Assembly (NCBI GenBank): GCA_021740645.1
Contig: JAIOZL010000014.1
Span: forward strand, 1-64,000
Length of the DNA stretch: 64,000 nucleotides
Source: Bacteroidales bacterium
GTDB lineage: Bacteria; Bacteroidota; Bacteroidia; Bacteroidales; JAADJA01
Direction: 5' to 3'
Shown here: one piece after another, positions 51,098 through 60,939 of the stretch
How the letters are laid out: each line of letters begins with the position of its first letter
How positions within the stretch are numbered: the stretch's first letter is position 1
Made by a program: the position numbers and the translations under genes
Notes under the pieces: generated by a model
Seen by the model: the letters and a program-made list of their open reading frames with translations, nothing else
Told to the model about the DNA's origin: nothing
Databases searched by the model: none

Positions 51098-52663
51098 TTA
51101 ACCAGGATTCTGTCCTGCATTTGGTTTATCGCTGTAAACAACATACGAACGAAAATATATTCTGTAATCCGTGTTTTGATTTACCCACTTAATTTCAATC
51201 TTATGTTTAGCTTCATCCATCATATATTGATGGTATATGTCATACTTTCTTTTTATATAATCGAATGGCATTTTCACCTGTTCTGTTTTAACACCGTCAA
51301 TAAAAATATCGAGTAATGCCACATAATCGTTCCACGATTCCCCGCATTGACTTTTCACATTCCCAAGTACAACAATTCCGTTTCCTTCAAAATCAATCTG
51401 AATACTTTCTTCCAGATGATCTTTTCTTACTAAAAGTTCTTTTACCGGATACATCCCTGCGAAAGATTCCTCATAAGCTAAAGTTTCCGGCTCCTGAACC
51501 TTAATGGTGATGGTATCATTATTCACTTTACCTCCATTTTGCTCAACCAACATAAGCGCATGCTTATAACTCAAATCATAAACCTCATTTAAAGTAAGAT
51601 CTGAATAAGGAAATTTTAAATCCTGAACTTTTTCAATAGCGGGTTTCCAGTATTCAGGAATGTTTTCATAACCAAGAACAACCCCTAAAATACCTGCAGC
51701 AGTTGCGGGATTACAATCGGAATCTTGTCCGCAGCGGGTAGAAATATCCATTGTTTTGAAGAAATCCCCTTCACCATATAACAGTCCTATGACAACATAG
51801 GCAGCATTTACACTAGCGTCAATATTGAAAGCATTAAAAACTCCTTCCGGGCAACCTTTTTCAGAAGTGTGTTTCTTTTCTAATTCAAACCAACACTGCT
51901 TCCAGTCTTCCGGATATTGATTGTGCCATTTAATTACATCAATAATAGTCTTGTAAAACCTGCTTTCAACCGGAATAGGTTTTAAGCCTTGTTCAATTAT
52001 AAAATCAATGTCGTCTGAAATAAACGCCGTAGCATACATGGCCGACATAAAAACTCCACCATACCAGCCATCTCCGCAATTCATAATGTGCCCGGTCCGG
52101 TCGCAAATTTCTGAAGCTGTGTTTATCATTCCCGGCGACATCATTCCTGCAAAGTCTGCTTCAATTTGAAAATCAATGTCGTCGGCATGTGGATTATTCA
52201 TCCAATGGCCGGAAGCCGGGGGCATAATTCCGTTCAGAATATTATAACGCGCAGCCTGATTTGCATGCCAGAGTTTATAATCATCATTTGCAAATGAAAT
52301 TGCGAAGGAATCTGCAGGAGCATCAAGGCCAACTCTTTCGAGAACTTCAACAAAGGTTAAATCCATGTAAACGTCGTCATACAAACCCGGATCGATTTCA
52401 AAAATTTCTTTAATATAATCATCATACCAAACCATATTTTGGTAGTCCTGAATCATTGTTCCTTTGAATTTGAACTCTGTAGGCCCTCCAAAAGTACATC
52501 CTATGGTCTGTCCGGCCCAGCCACCCTTGATTTTGTCTTTCAAAACACTTGTCGTAATGCTTGCTTCATCAGGAAGCACAGACTGTTTTTCATTATTACT
52601 TCCGCATGATGAAAGAATGAATAGAAAAATTAATATAAAATAAACTTTAATACTATTTTTCAT
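51098..52663 (-). CDS. Secreted ADP-ribosylglycohydrolase-family lipoprotein, copy 3
   Basis: A 521-residue protein when started at MKNSIKVYFILIF (52663), which gives a lipoprotein signal (FILSSC); the frame runs 20 codons further upstream without a sensible signal. The all-helical ADP-ribosylglycohydrolase (DraG/ARH) fold is indicated by 'KIKGGWAGQTIGCTFGGP', the paired aspartates 'YDDVYMDL' and the metal site 'GQDSDCNPATAAGILG'. A beta-sandwich C-terminus (~370-521, 'VALLDIFIDGVK') follows. It overlaps copy 2 by 11 bp. Likely action: release of ribose or ADP-ribose from an N- or O-riboside outside the cytoplasm. Confidence 0.87.
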   Translation of the reverse strand: MKNSIKVYFILIFLFILSSCGSNNEKQSVLPDEASITTSVLKDKIKGGWAGQTIGCTFGGPTEFKFKGTMIQDYQNMVWYDDYIKEIFEIDPGLYDDVYMDLTFVEVLERVGLDAPADSFAISFANDDYKLWHANQAARYNILNGIMPPASGHWMNNPHADDIDFQIEADFAGMMSPGMINTASEICDRTGHIMNCGDGWYGGVFMSAMYATAFISDDIDFIIEQGLKPIPVESRFYKTIIDVIKWHNQYPEDWKQCWFELEKKHTSEKGCPEGVFNAFNIDASVNAAYVVIGLLYGEGDFFKTMDISTRCGQDSDCNPATAAGILGVVLGYENIPEYWKPAIEKVQDLKFPYSDLTLNEVYDLSYKHALMLVEQNGGKVNNDTITIKVQEPETLAYEESFAGMYPVKELLVRKDHLEESIQIDFEGNGIVVLGNVKSQCGESWNDYVALLDIFIDGVKTEQVKMPFDYIKRKYDIYHQYMMDEAKHKIEIKWVNQNTDYRIYFRSYVVYSDKPNAGQNPG

Positions 52664-54308
52664 GATTGTGTGTATTGGGTAAGTTACTTTCTGGTTGTGT
52701 TTCTGAATAAACCATAATATCATTTACTCTGATTTCATAATCTTCATTTGGGTTGATCCATTTAAGAGTAATATTATGTTCACCTTCCACAAGTTGGTAT
52801 TTCCAGGCAGGTTCCAGTCTGCGGGAAGTATTTTTCATTGGCATTTTTATCTTTTCATCCAATTTCCCATCAATATACATTTCCAGTTCTGCGACATAAG
52901 GATCGTCGGGCTCTGAAAGACCAAACATCTCTGAACCTACTCTTTTTGAAATACGGTCGACATATTCCTTACTTACGTTAGAGGTTTTGATCATGTTTCC
53001 ATAAAAAATGAAGCCATTTCCAACGAAATCGTATGAAAGTTCATGAGTGAAAGATTTGTCAAATCTATCACGGTAAATAGGATACGTATTTACGAAGTTT
53101 TGTTCAAATGCTACCGGAACCGGGGCTTGAAAAGGGATTACAATTTTTTCGGGATCTACTGTTCCCCCATTTCGTTTAATCATTTCCAAGGCATGCTTAA
53201 AGCTGAAATCGTAGGCTTTGCTCAATGACATGGTAGTTCCTTCAAATACTAAAGGCTCAATTTCCTGAAGCGGTGAAAGCCAGAATTCAGGTATATTTGA
53301 ATAACCCTTCATTACCCCTAATACTCCTGCAGCAGTTCCCGGATTGCAATCGGCATCCTGTCCACAACGAGCTGCTATATCTATAGACTGGGTAAAATCG
53401 CCTTTTCCATATAAAAGTCCAATAGTAACATATGCTGAATTAATTTTTGCGTCAATATTAAATGAAAGATAAACGCCCTTTGGACATCCCACATCATTGT
53501 TCCATTTCTTTTGCAGTTCAAACCAGGTTGATTTCCAGTCATCGGGATATTCCTTGTGCCAATTGATAACATCGTTTATACATTCATTAAATGTAGTTCC
53601 TTCAGGAATTGTTTGAATGGCTTGTTCAACAATATAATTAATATCATCTGAGGCGAAAGCCAAAGAATACAATGCTGAAACATAAACGCCACCATACCAT
53701 CCATCTCCACTATTCATTATGTGTCCAACCCTGTCGGCAATTTCTGTTGCGGAATTTACCATTGCCGGTGACATCAGGCCAATAAAATCTGCTTCTATCT
53801 GAAAGTCCAGATCATCGGCATGTGGATTATTTTTCCAGTTTCCGGAATTTGGTGGCATTATCCCTTGGAGAATATTATATCTGGAAGCCTGATTTGCGTG
53901 TGCAAGATGATATGGCGTTGCGGCCCAATGGTGTGCCAGAGTATCGGAAGAAACATCTAAACCATATTTTTCAAATACTTCCACAAAATTCAAATCCGTA
54001 TAAATATCATCAAACAGACCCGGTTTTTTATCCCACCAATATTTTACATAGCCTTCTCTCCATGGAATTATCTGGTTGTCGGGAACTAAGGATCCCTGAT
54101 ATTTAAATTCAACCGGAGCTCCATAAACAACACCAATAGTTTGTCCTGCCCAGCCTCCTTTTATTTTGTCCATTAACTCCTGTTCTGTTAATTGAGTGTC
54201 TGCTTGCGTTTTGATTACAGTTGCATTTTGATTACAGGATACAAGAGTTGCCAGCGCTATAACTACTATTGGTAATATTAGAGAAGTATGTGAGAATATT
54301 TTTTTCAT
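52653..54308 (-). CDS. Secreted ADP-ribosylglycohydrolase-family lipoprotein, copy 2
   Basis: A 551-residue lipoprotein (signal 'LILPIVVIALATLVSCNQ'). Same architecture as copy 3: 'KIKGGWAGQTIGVVYGAP', aspartates 'FDDIYTDLNF', the His/Asn segment 'NPHADDLDFQIEADFIGLMS', and the C-terminal metal motif 'GQDADCNPGTAAGVLG', then a C-terminal beta domain ('YVAELEMYIDGKLDEKIKMP'). Copies 2 and 3 are close relatives from a local tandem duplication. The DraG-type Asp residues needed for the two-metal centre appear to be kept, so it should be active. The substrate is not known. Confidence 0.87.
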   Translation of the reverse strand: MKKIFSHTSLILPIVVIALATLVSCNQNATVIKTQADTQLTEQELMDKIKGGWAGQTIGVVYGAPVEFKYQGSLVPDNQIIPWREGYVKYWWDKKPGLFDDIYTDLNFVEVFEKYGLDVSSDTLAHHWAATPYHLAHANQASRYNILQGIMPPNSGNWKNNPHADDLDFQIEADFIGLMSPAMVNSATEIADRVGHIMNSGDGWYGGVYVSALYSLAFASDDINYIVEQAIQTIPEGTTFNECINDVINWHKEYPDDWKSTWFELQKKWNNDVGCPKGVYLSFNIDAKINSAYVTIGLLYGKGDFTQSIDIAARCGQDADCNPGTAAGVLGVMKGYSNIPEFWLSPLQEIEPLVFEGTTMSLSKAYDFSFKHALEMIKRNGGTVDPEKIVIPFQAPVPVAFEQNFVNTYPIYRDRFDKSFTHELSYDFVGNGFIFYGNMIKTSNVSKEYVDRISKRVGSEMFGLSEPDDPYVAELEMYIDGKLDEKIKMPMKNTSRRLEPAWKYQLVEGEHNITLKWINPNEDYEIRVNDIMVYSETQPESNLPNTHNHEK

Positions 54309-54320
54309 AATTAGCTAATT

Positions 54321-56315
54321 TTAATGGTATACACTTAGTTCTGTTATTGAAGTAAATCCTGATACCTGCTTGGTATATTTATTCCAGTGATCTTGTATTA
54401 TTGCGTCTCCGATAATCCTAATGGCATTGGTTTCTATTGTTGCAAAACTGATTACATATTCAACAAAATGCGGCTGAAAGAAAACAATATCAGTTTCAGG
54501 TAAAGCAGGTTCGATTGAAATTTTTTCAACAGGAACCCATTGTCCTGATTTGTTTTTATACTGAACATTAAGCGAAGTAAACCATCCTCCGAATTCTTCA
54601 AGACAGCCCGTATGAAATGCCAGCATACTTATTTTCTGAGGACTTTTCCATCCATATCCGTAATAATCAACTTTAGGAGTTTTTGATTTAGCATCAAGAC
54701 TATAAAATACAGAGCCCGGGCCGTTCGTTTTCCCGTCGTTTATTACTTCAACATTCAAAGCGTACATAGGCTTACCAAATGTATACCAACAGGAGTCAAG
54801 AACTGCTACATTTAAGTTCCTTACATTAGCAAGAATAGTATCCGCTACAGGAGCAATATTTTTATTGCGAACCAATAGCTTAAAGTTTCTTACTATTTTG
54901 TTTGAGCCATTGTCGAGCTGCAGAGTAACTTCAGAATATCCTGCCGTAGTTGGGGTACCTGTGAGCTTTCCTTTTGAAAAACTCAGGCCTTCAGGTATTG
55001 AACCAGAAACCAGACTCCAGTTATAATTCTTGTTCCCATCGGTATAAAAATTATAATCAACTGCTTTGCCTATTTCCATTTGCGGCAGCGGGCCCACATA
55101 AAATTCCAGTGGCGGATTAAAAACAGCCGCTGCATTAATTGTAAGCATTTGTTTTCCTTTTTTTCCTGATATTTTTCCTCCTTTTAAAAGGACTAAATCG
55201 ATAGTAGCTTTTAAAGTTCGATCAATAATATCAGATATTTTAGCATCAGGTAAATCATAACGTGTTATGTTAATATATTGGTCGTTAAAAGGCTCTTTCC
55301 AGCCTTCGATGGGGAGGTAAAGATTTGCAGGCAAGCCCTTCATTCCATAAATAACACCTAATAATCCCGCGACTGTTGCTGCCTGGTTATCGGCATCAAA
55401 ACCCATTGCACAAGACAGATCCAGCGTGCGCTGAAAATCGCCTTCACCATAAAGCATTGCAAGAACCGCACAAGCACCATTTAAATTGGCATTCCAAATG
55501 GTTTTTGTCATTGCGGGCTCATCAATATAATATTTCTTTGCCATTTCCTTCCAGGAAGCTTTCCAATTTGAGGGGTATTTGGCATGTAAGGCAATCATAT
55601 CTTTAACCGTCTGAGTAAAACGACCGTTCTCGGGTAATGATTGTAAACCGATTTCAATAAGCTTATTCATATTGCTTTCAAAAAATGCAGCTGAGTACAT
55701 GGCGCCATAAAACAATGTAGGCTCAACTCCCCAATCATCGCTGGTAATTCGGGCAGCCCAATCCGATTTGGAAGCAGCATAGTTTACCATTCCGGGAGCC
55801 GTAACTGCCCATATTTCATTGATAAGCTGAGGGTCTATCTGATACCAGTGAGGATTAAGTTCTTTACTCCCGGTAAAAGGAGGAGTATACCCAAAATGCA
55901 TCAGTCCCAATGCTCCACGATTAGCAAGCCATACCCTATCTCGTATATGATACATCCAGGCATCCCTAAGTTGAGAATAGGAAGGCTCCGGACCAAACTT
56001 TTCCATTTGTAAGAGATACATATATTCAACATCTGTGTCGTCGTCGGAAAATGCCCCCTCGTATGTTTGCAACTTATCCAGACTTTTACTGTATCCATAT
56101 GGCCAGTTTTCAGCACCAGGGGCTTCAATATATTTATTTTCATGAGGCAGGCCGTACATGTTACCAATCATTTGACCAATCCATGCTGCAGCAATTTTAT
56201 CATGAAGCTCACTAATCTCTATTGAATATTCATTTTCTTTTTGAACACTTTTCTGTGAGTATGAAATAAAAGTTGTGCTAATTAGTAATGCAAATATTAA
56301 GAGGTTTCTTTTCAT
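54321..56315 (-). CDS. Secreted ADP-ribosylglycohydrolase-family protein with Ig-like and discoidin-like modules
   Basis: A 664-residue exported protein (signal to 'TTFISYSQ', not a lipoprotein). The N-terminal catalytic domain (~30-390) has 'KIAAAWIGQMIGNMYGLPHE', the metal aspartates 'FSDDDTDVEYMYL' and 'GFDADNQAATVAGLLG', more like classical ADP-ribosylglycohydrolases than copies 2 and 3. A putative Ig/cadherin-like domain follows (~415-500, 'WSLVSGSIPEGLSFSKGKLT'), then a C-terminal jelly roll (~515-664). It lies 3 bp behind susD, so it is the primary enzyme of the operon. The metal residues are intact; activity on ADP-ribose itself is unproven. Confidence 0.88.
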   Translation of the reverse strand: MKRNLLIFALLISTTFISYSQKSVQKENEYSIEISELHDKIAAAWIGQMIGNMYGLPHENKYIEAPGAENWPYGYSKSLDKLQTYEGAFSDDDTDVEYMYLLQMEKFGPEPSYSQLRDAWMYHIRDRVWLANRGALGLMHFGYTPPFTGSKELNPHWYQIDPQLINEIWAVTAPGMVNYAASKSDWAARITSDDWGVEPTLFYGAMYSAAFFESNMNKLIEIGLQSLPENGRFTQTVKDMIALHAKYPSNWKASWKEMAKKYYIDEPAMTKTIWNANLNGACAVLAMLYGEGDFQRTLDLSCAMGFDADNQAATVAGLLGVIYGMKGLPANLYLPIEGWKEPFNDQYINITRYDLPDAKISDIIDRTLKATIDLVLLKGGKISGKKGKQMLTINAAAVFNPPLEFYVGPLPQMEIGKAVDYNFYTDGNKNYNWSLVSGSIPEGLSFSKGKLTGTPTTAGYSEVTLQLDNGSNKIVRNFKLLVRNKNIAPVADTILANVRNLNVAVLDSCWYTFGKPMYALNVEVINDGKTNGPGSVFYSLDAKSKTPKVDYYGYGWKSPQKISMLAFHTGCLEEFGGWFTSLNVQYKNKSGQWVPVEKISIEPALPETDIVFFQPHFVEYVISFATIETNAIRIIGDAIIQDHWNKYTKQVSGFTSITELSVYH

Positions 56316-56318
56316 AGT

Positions 56319-57842
56319 TTAAAGTGGATTTTGATTGAGATTCGAATTTACATTCATAACCGATTGCGGAATGGGAAACAATTTTGCCTTAGGGCCGGAG
56401 GGCGATTTATTCCACCATGCTTCCCCCCAGTTTCCAAACCTGATCTGATCTTGTCGTCGATGTCCCTCCCAGGCAAACTCCCGGCCAAGTTCGTCTAAGA
56501 ACTCTGTATCGGTAAGTTCTCCGGGGGTATAGGGTGCGAGGCCGGCGCGGGTTCTGATTTTCTGAACGTCAGGATCGTTGATATAGCTGTCAACACGACC
56601 CAATCGCCACAAAGCTTCAAGTTTTGTATAAACTACGTCAGCGTACCGGAACAAGGCATAATCATTTTCCATATCTGTAACATAATAACTCAAGTCGGGC
56701 TGGTATTCATATTTAGCGCAACGTGCGCCTTCCCACCTTTTTCTCGACATATAGTTATTGATTGTTGGGGTATAGATAAACCAGGTGGTATCCTTATCAA
56801 TTCCTTCAATCAGGAATATCTTGTTCCCGGCTTTATCGTATTGTTGGCCTGCAAGGAATGACTTCCTGCGAAGATCATTTTCGTCAAACTTTTCATAAAA
56901 TGGCGGTTCAAGCACAAACTCATCCCACATTTGACCTTTAAAATCAAAGGTCGCCCGGCTTGCATCATTCAAAGTCAGGGTATACCAGTAAAACTGATCC
57001 TTAGTATAAATTGAATGATACGGTATTGCAAAAATATTTTCCACAGATGATTCGTTATACACAAAGAAATTTGAGAAATAATCATCTGCAATTTCGTAAG
57101 CATCCAGAGCTATTACGCTATCACAAGCAATAATGGACTCCTCCCACATCGGGGTTGCAATCCACTCTTCTGCATTTTGGTACATTTTTGCAAGTAATGT
57201 AAACGCCATTCCCTTTGTAACCCTTCCATAGTACTCCGGACCGGGGAGTCGCTGCAGTTTATCGATATTATCATTAATTTCATTAACAATAAAATCGAAC
57301 ATAAAAACCCTGTCCTTTTGTTCCGGAAGTTCTTTATCAGTAAAATTATCAGTGAAAGGAATATTGCCCCAATTATCCATTGCCCAATAATAGAAAAGGG
57401 CGCGGAGTATTTTTATTTCGGCCAATACTTTTTCCTTACCATCAAAAACGATGGGGGAGGCTTCGGTTTCATATAGCACTTCATTACAGGCACTTATACC
57501 TCCGAATACAAATTCCCATGCCAGTGTCATAATCTTATTTGTAGTAGTGAAGTTATGCGTGTGAAGTTCATCCCACCGGCCATTATCCCATACAAAGCCG
57601 TCGTCCCGGCCCGGGGCAACCATTTCATCAGAAGCCATTTCTGTTAAAGTCCAAAGACTAAATTCTTCAGGGTATCCTTGCAGTTTGGTATATGCGCGTC
57701 CCGCATTCATTAATACTTCCTCTTCTGTACTAAAGAATTTATCAAACGGAATATCGGAATAGACTGTTTCGCTTAAATCGGTACAGGAGTTAAGGCTGAA
57801 AAGTATTAAAGTAAGAATTGGTATGGATATTTTTTTATTCAT
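56319..57842 (-). CDS. SusD/RagB-family surface nutrient-binding lipoprotein
   Basis: A 507-residue lipoprotein (lipobox 'LFSLNSC') of the SusD/RagB type: 'LSETVYSDIPFDKFFSTEEE' near the start, TPR-like helices ('LAEIKILRALFYYWAMDNWG', 'GMAFTLLAKMYQNAEEW') and the C-terminal 'NDYALFRYADVVYTKLEALW' and 'EFAWEGHRRQDQIRFGNW' signatures. It lies 19 bp behind susC and 3 bp before an ADP-ribosylglycohydrolase gene. It should form the lid of the SusC transporter and capture the substrate at the cell surface. Confidence 0.95.
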   Translation of the reverse strand: MNKKISIPILTLILFSLNSCTDLSETVYSDIPFDKFFSTEEEVLMNAGRAYTKLQGYPEEFSLWTLTEMASDEMVAPGRDDGFVWDNGRWDELHTHNFTTTNKIMTLAWEFVFGGISACNEVLYETEASPIVFDGKEKVLAEIKILRALFYYWAMDNWGNIPFTDNFTDKELPEQKDRVFMFDFIVNEINDNIDKLQRLPGPEYYGRVTKGMAFTLLAKMYQNAEEWIATPMWEESIIACDSVIALDAYEIADDYFSNFFVYNESSVENIFAIPYHSIYTKDQFYWYTLTLNDASRATFDFKGQMWDEFVLEPPFYEKFDENDLRRKSFLAGQQYDKAGNKIFLIEGIDKDTTWFIYTPTINNYMSRKRWEGARCAKYEYQPDLSYYVTDMENDYALFRYADVVYTKLEALWRLGRVDSYINDPDVQKIRTRAGLAPYTPGELTDTEFLDELGREFAWEGHRRQDQIRFGNWGEAWWNKSPSGPKAKLFPIPQSVMNVNSNLNQNPL

Positions 57843-57861
57843 GATCCTGTTTTTTTAAATT

Positions 57862-60840
57862 TTAAAATATCACATTTAGACCTAAGGTAAGGCTTGTTGT
57901 TCTGGGGTAGTACGACAGATGTTCAATACCGGGTGTTAATCCGCCGAGGTTAACCTCCGGATCAAGGCCTTTATATTTCGTTAAACAGAAAACATCCTGT
58001 GCAGTTAACGAAAACCTCATAACTGAGATATATTTATTTTCTACTTCAGCATCGTAACTAAGAGAGATATTATCCAGTTTTAAGAATGTTGCATCTTCCA
58101 CATACTTCGAGGAGTATATAGCATTTCCGATGAATTCAGGTGTCTCAAGCTGTGTTTTAACGATATTTCTTGTGCCAATATTTTGCCAGTTCTCATAATA
58201 GAGTCTGTAAAAATTCAATACTTTACCACCAATATTAGATCTCAGGTTTACATTAAGGTTAAATTTTTTGTAACTAAAATTATTCCCCCATCCCATGGTG
58301 AATAATGGGTATGCATTTCCCATGGCAGCCCAGTCTTCCGGGTTCACTTTCCCGATGGGATTTGCATTCTCAAATGTATCGTATCCGTTTTCATCCAGGC
58401 CTAGCCAGGTGGGTCCAAAAAAGGTTCCAAGGCTTTCACCTTCAGTAATTCGCTGAGAGTTTAATGGTATTGCCCCTCCAATCCATCCGATATCAATATA
58501 GGTGTTGGTAAACTCTTCGTTTGAAAATTTTACAAGTTTGTTGCTGTTACGACTAAAAGTGAAGATGGTATTCCATTTAAAATCAATTCTTTCCACAGGG
58601 TCCCATGCAAGCGAAAGTTCCACTCCCTGATTTCGGATAGTTCCAACATTTGTAAAAAGTTCCTTATAAAGATAGGGCGGGACAGCTACATCATAAGTGT
58701 ATAGAAGATCGAGACTTGTACGATAATAATAATCCAGAGAGCCGGTGATTTTATTTTTAAGGATTGCGAAATCAAGACCGGCATTTACCTCTTTCTTCTT
58801 TTCCCACCGAAGATCCGGGTTAGGGTTTGAGACAGGTTGGTAAGAGTTGATCCAGTTTCCGTTATAAAAAAACTTTCCCGCACGTCCCATTTGTATAAGC
58901 GATTTATAATTACTAAAATCCTGATTACCGGTAACCCCATATCCAATCCTGAGCTTCAAATCATCAATCCAGCTGACCGTTTCCATAAAATCCTCATTAT
59001 TGATCCGCCAACCGAGACTAATTGCCGGAAAGGATCCCCATTTATTGTTCTCCCCAAAGCGGGAAGATCCTTCCCTTCTGAAAGAGGCTGAAGCCAGGTA
59101 TTTGTTACTGTAATTATACATTACACGTCCAAAAAAAGCAATTAACCTGCTGGATTCTTTATACGAACCCATTTCAGCAGTTCCTCCTATAAGTGCCGAT
59201 CCTGCACCAATATTATTTACCCCATAAATATCTGTGTCGAAACCGGAATTTATCAGGTAAGAATCATTGTAGTTTGACTCAAGAAAAGAATATCCACCTA
59301 CTGCCTGAACCTTGTGTTCACCAAAAGTCTCAGAATAGTTGAGGGTACTTTCAAATTGCAAATTGGTGCTTATTCCGTTGCTAATCTCAGCTTCCCCACC
59401 GGTTCCAATTCTGGAAGGATAATACTTAGTACGGTATGAATTCGACTCCCATGATGATCTTTCGTAGGAAACAAAATTATCAAAACTCAATCCTTCCACT
59501 ATCTTTAAAGTGGCTCTTCCGTTTTGAGAAATGTCGCTGGTCTGCCCATTCCGGTCACGCTCATTCAGCATGGCTACTGGATTATAATATTCAATACCCG
59601 GGAGTGATGAATAGCCTCCAAATTCTGTATTTGTTTGGTCATATACCGGTTGGGTAGGGTTCTGAATAAAGGCCTGATAGAATAAATCATAATTAGCCGG
59701 CTTGTATTTTCTTAAGCCCATAATCATATTATAATCTAGTGTAAGTCGATCGTTCAGGGCTTTTTGCCGGATATTGGTTCTGAACAAATAGCGATTCGAT
59801 TCATTATCTTTAAGGAGTCCAAGGTTCTTTTCAATATCAACAACAGTGCGATGAGAAAAAACATCTGTTCCTCCTTTCATTGACAGATTATACCTTTGAC
59901 TAAGAGGGAGTTTTCGTGTTATTTCTTCAAACCAATTTGTACTTGCGCCGTATATGCTCCCTGCTTTGCTTGGGGCATAGGTGTTAATGGCTTCCCTAAA
60001 CTCATCAGCGCTTAGATTATCAACCCCTCTTGGAGCTGCCTGAGTACTGAGTTGTGAGGAAAATTCAACGGTGGATTTTCCGGCTTTGGCCCTGCTGGTG
60101 GTAATAATAATTACGCCGTTGGTTCCCCGGGTGCCATAAATTGCAGCCGCTGAGCCATCCTTGAGAACGTCGACAGAAACCACATCCTGGAAATTTACAT
60201 TTTTTATATCTGCTCCGGCTACGCCATCTATTACAATTAACGGACCCTGACCGGATGTTAATGTGTTTGTTCCTCTTAATATAATATTGTAACCCGCCAT
60301 AGGATCAGCACCTCCTGATTTGGTAATGGTCAAACCAGCCACACGACCTTGAATCAATCCCATGGCATCTGAATAAGATCCTTTATTAAAATCTTCCTGT
60401 TTCACAGAAGAAATTGAACCTGTTACCTCTTTCTTTAATGAAGATCCATACCCGATTACAACCACTTCTGCCATATCCTGAGCAGATTCTTGCAATTTAA
60501 TATCCAGACTCCCGCTGCTATCTATCAGTTTTTCAAATGGCTCGTAACCAATAAAAGAACAAACCAATATCGAATTAACAGGAGCTATAATTGAAAAGGA
60601 GCCATCGAGGCTGGAGATGGTTCCGTTTTGTGTACCTTTAATAAGAATTGCCGCGCCGGGTAATGGGTCTCCGGAATTTGCATCTGTAACAATGCCTGAA
60701 ATAGTAAGATTTTGGAGATCCTGACTAAAACCAGAATTAAGCGGCAGAAGGCAGGAAATAAACAAAATAGAGAAGATTGTCCGGATTTTCTGACTAAAAT
60801 TTACGATCTTGTTTTTCATCTTTCTTAAGTTTTTATTCAT
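57862..60840 (-). CDS. SusC/RagA-family TonB-dependent receptor
   Basis: A 992-residue outer-membrane transporter. After the signal peptide (to 'PLNSGFSQ') come a carboxypeptidase-D-regulatory-like domain (~43-125, 'ISGIVTDANSGDPLPGAAIL'), a plug ('VVVIGYGSSLKKEVTGSISS', 'VDVLKDGSAAAIYGTRGTNG') and a ~22-strand barrel ending in a C-terminal aromatic residue (VIF). It imports the oligomer or riboside bound by SusD, energised by TonB. Start M1 at 60840 is used; M8 (60819) is also possible. The length and all signatures are normal for the family. Confidence 0.95.
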   Translation of the reverse strand: MNKNLRKMKNKIVNFSQKIRTIFSILFISCLLPLNSGFSQDLQNLTISGIVTDANSGDPLPGAAILIKGTQNGTISSLDGSFSIIAPVNSILVCSFIGYEPFEKLIDSSGSLDIKLQESAQDMAEVVVIGYGSSLKKEVTGSISSVKQEDFNKGSYSDAMGLIQGRVAGLTITKSGGADPMAGYNIILRGTNTLTSGQGPLIVIDGVAGADIKNVNFQDVVSVDVLKDGSAAAIYGTRGTNGVIIITTSRAKAGKSTVEFSSQLSTQAAPRGVDNLSADEFREAINTYAPSKAGSIYGASTNWFEEITRKLPLSQRYNLSMKGGTDVFSHRTVVDIEKNLGLLKDNESNRYLFRTNIRQKALNDRLTLDYNMIMGLRKYKPANYDLFYQAFIQNPTQPVYDQTNTEFGGYSSLPGIEYYNPVAMLNERDRNGQTSDISQNGRATLKIVEGLSFDNFVSYERSSWESNSYRTKYYPSRIGTGGEAEISNGISTNLQFESTLNYSETFGEHKVQAVGGYSFLESNYNDSYLINSGFDTDIYGVNNIGAGSALIGGTAEMGSYKESSRLIAFFGRVMYNYSNKYLASASFRREGSSRFGENNKWGSFPAISLGWRINNEDFMETVSWIDDLKLRIGYGVTGNQDFSNYKSLIQMGRAGKFFYNGNWINSYQPVSNPNPDLRWEKKKEVNAGLDFAILKNKITGSLDYYYRTSLDLLYTYDVAVPPYLYKELFTNVGTIRNQGVELSLAWDPVERIDFKWNTIFTFSRNSNKLVKFSNEEFTNTYIDIGWIGGAIPLNSQRITEGESLGTFFGPTWLGLDENGYDTFENANPIGKVNPEDWAAMGNAYPLFTMGWGNNFSYKKFNLNVNLRSNIGGKVLNFYRLYYENWQNIGTRNIVKTQLETPEFIGNAIYSSKYVEDATFLKLDNISLSYDAEVENKYISVMRFSLTAQDVFCLTKYKGLDPEVNLGGLTPGIEHLSYYPRTTSLTLGLNVIF

Positions 60841-60939
60841 TTGTCAGATAGTAATTTCCAAATTATATTGATACTCCTTTTAGGAATATTAGCGCTGATA
60901 ATTAGGAGAATATTTGCATTTTAAATTTCATTTTTGACC

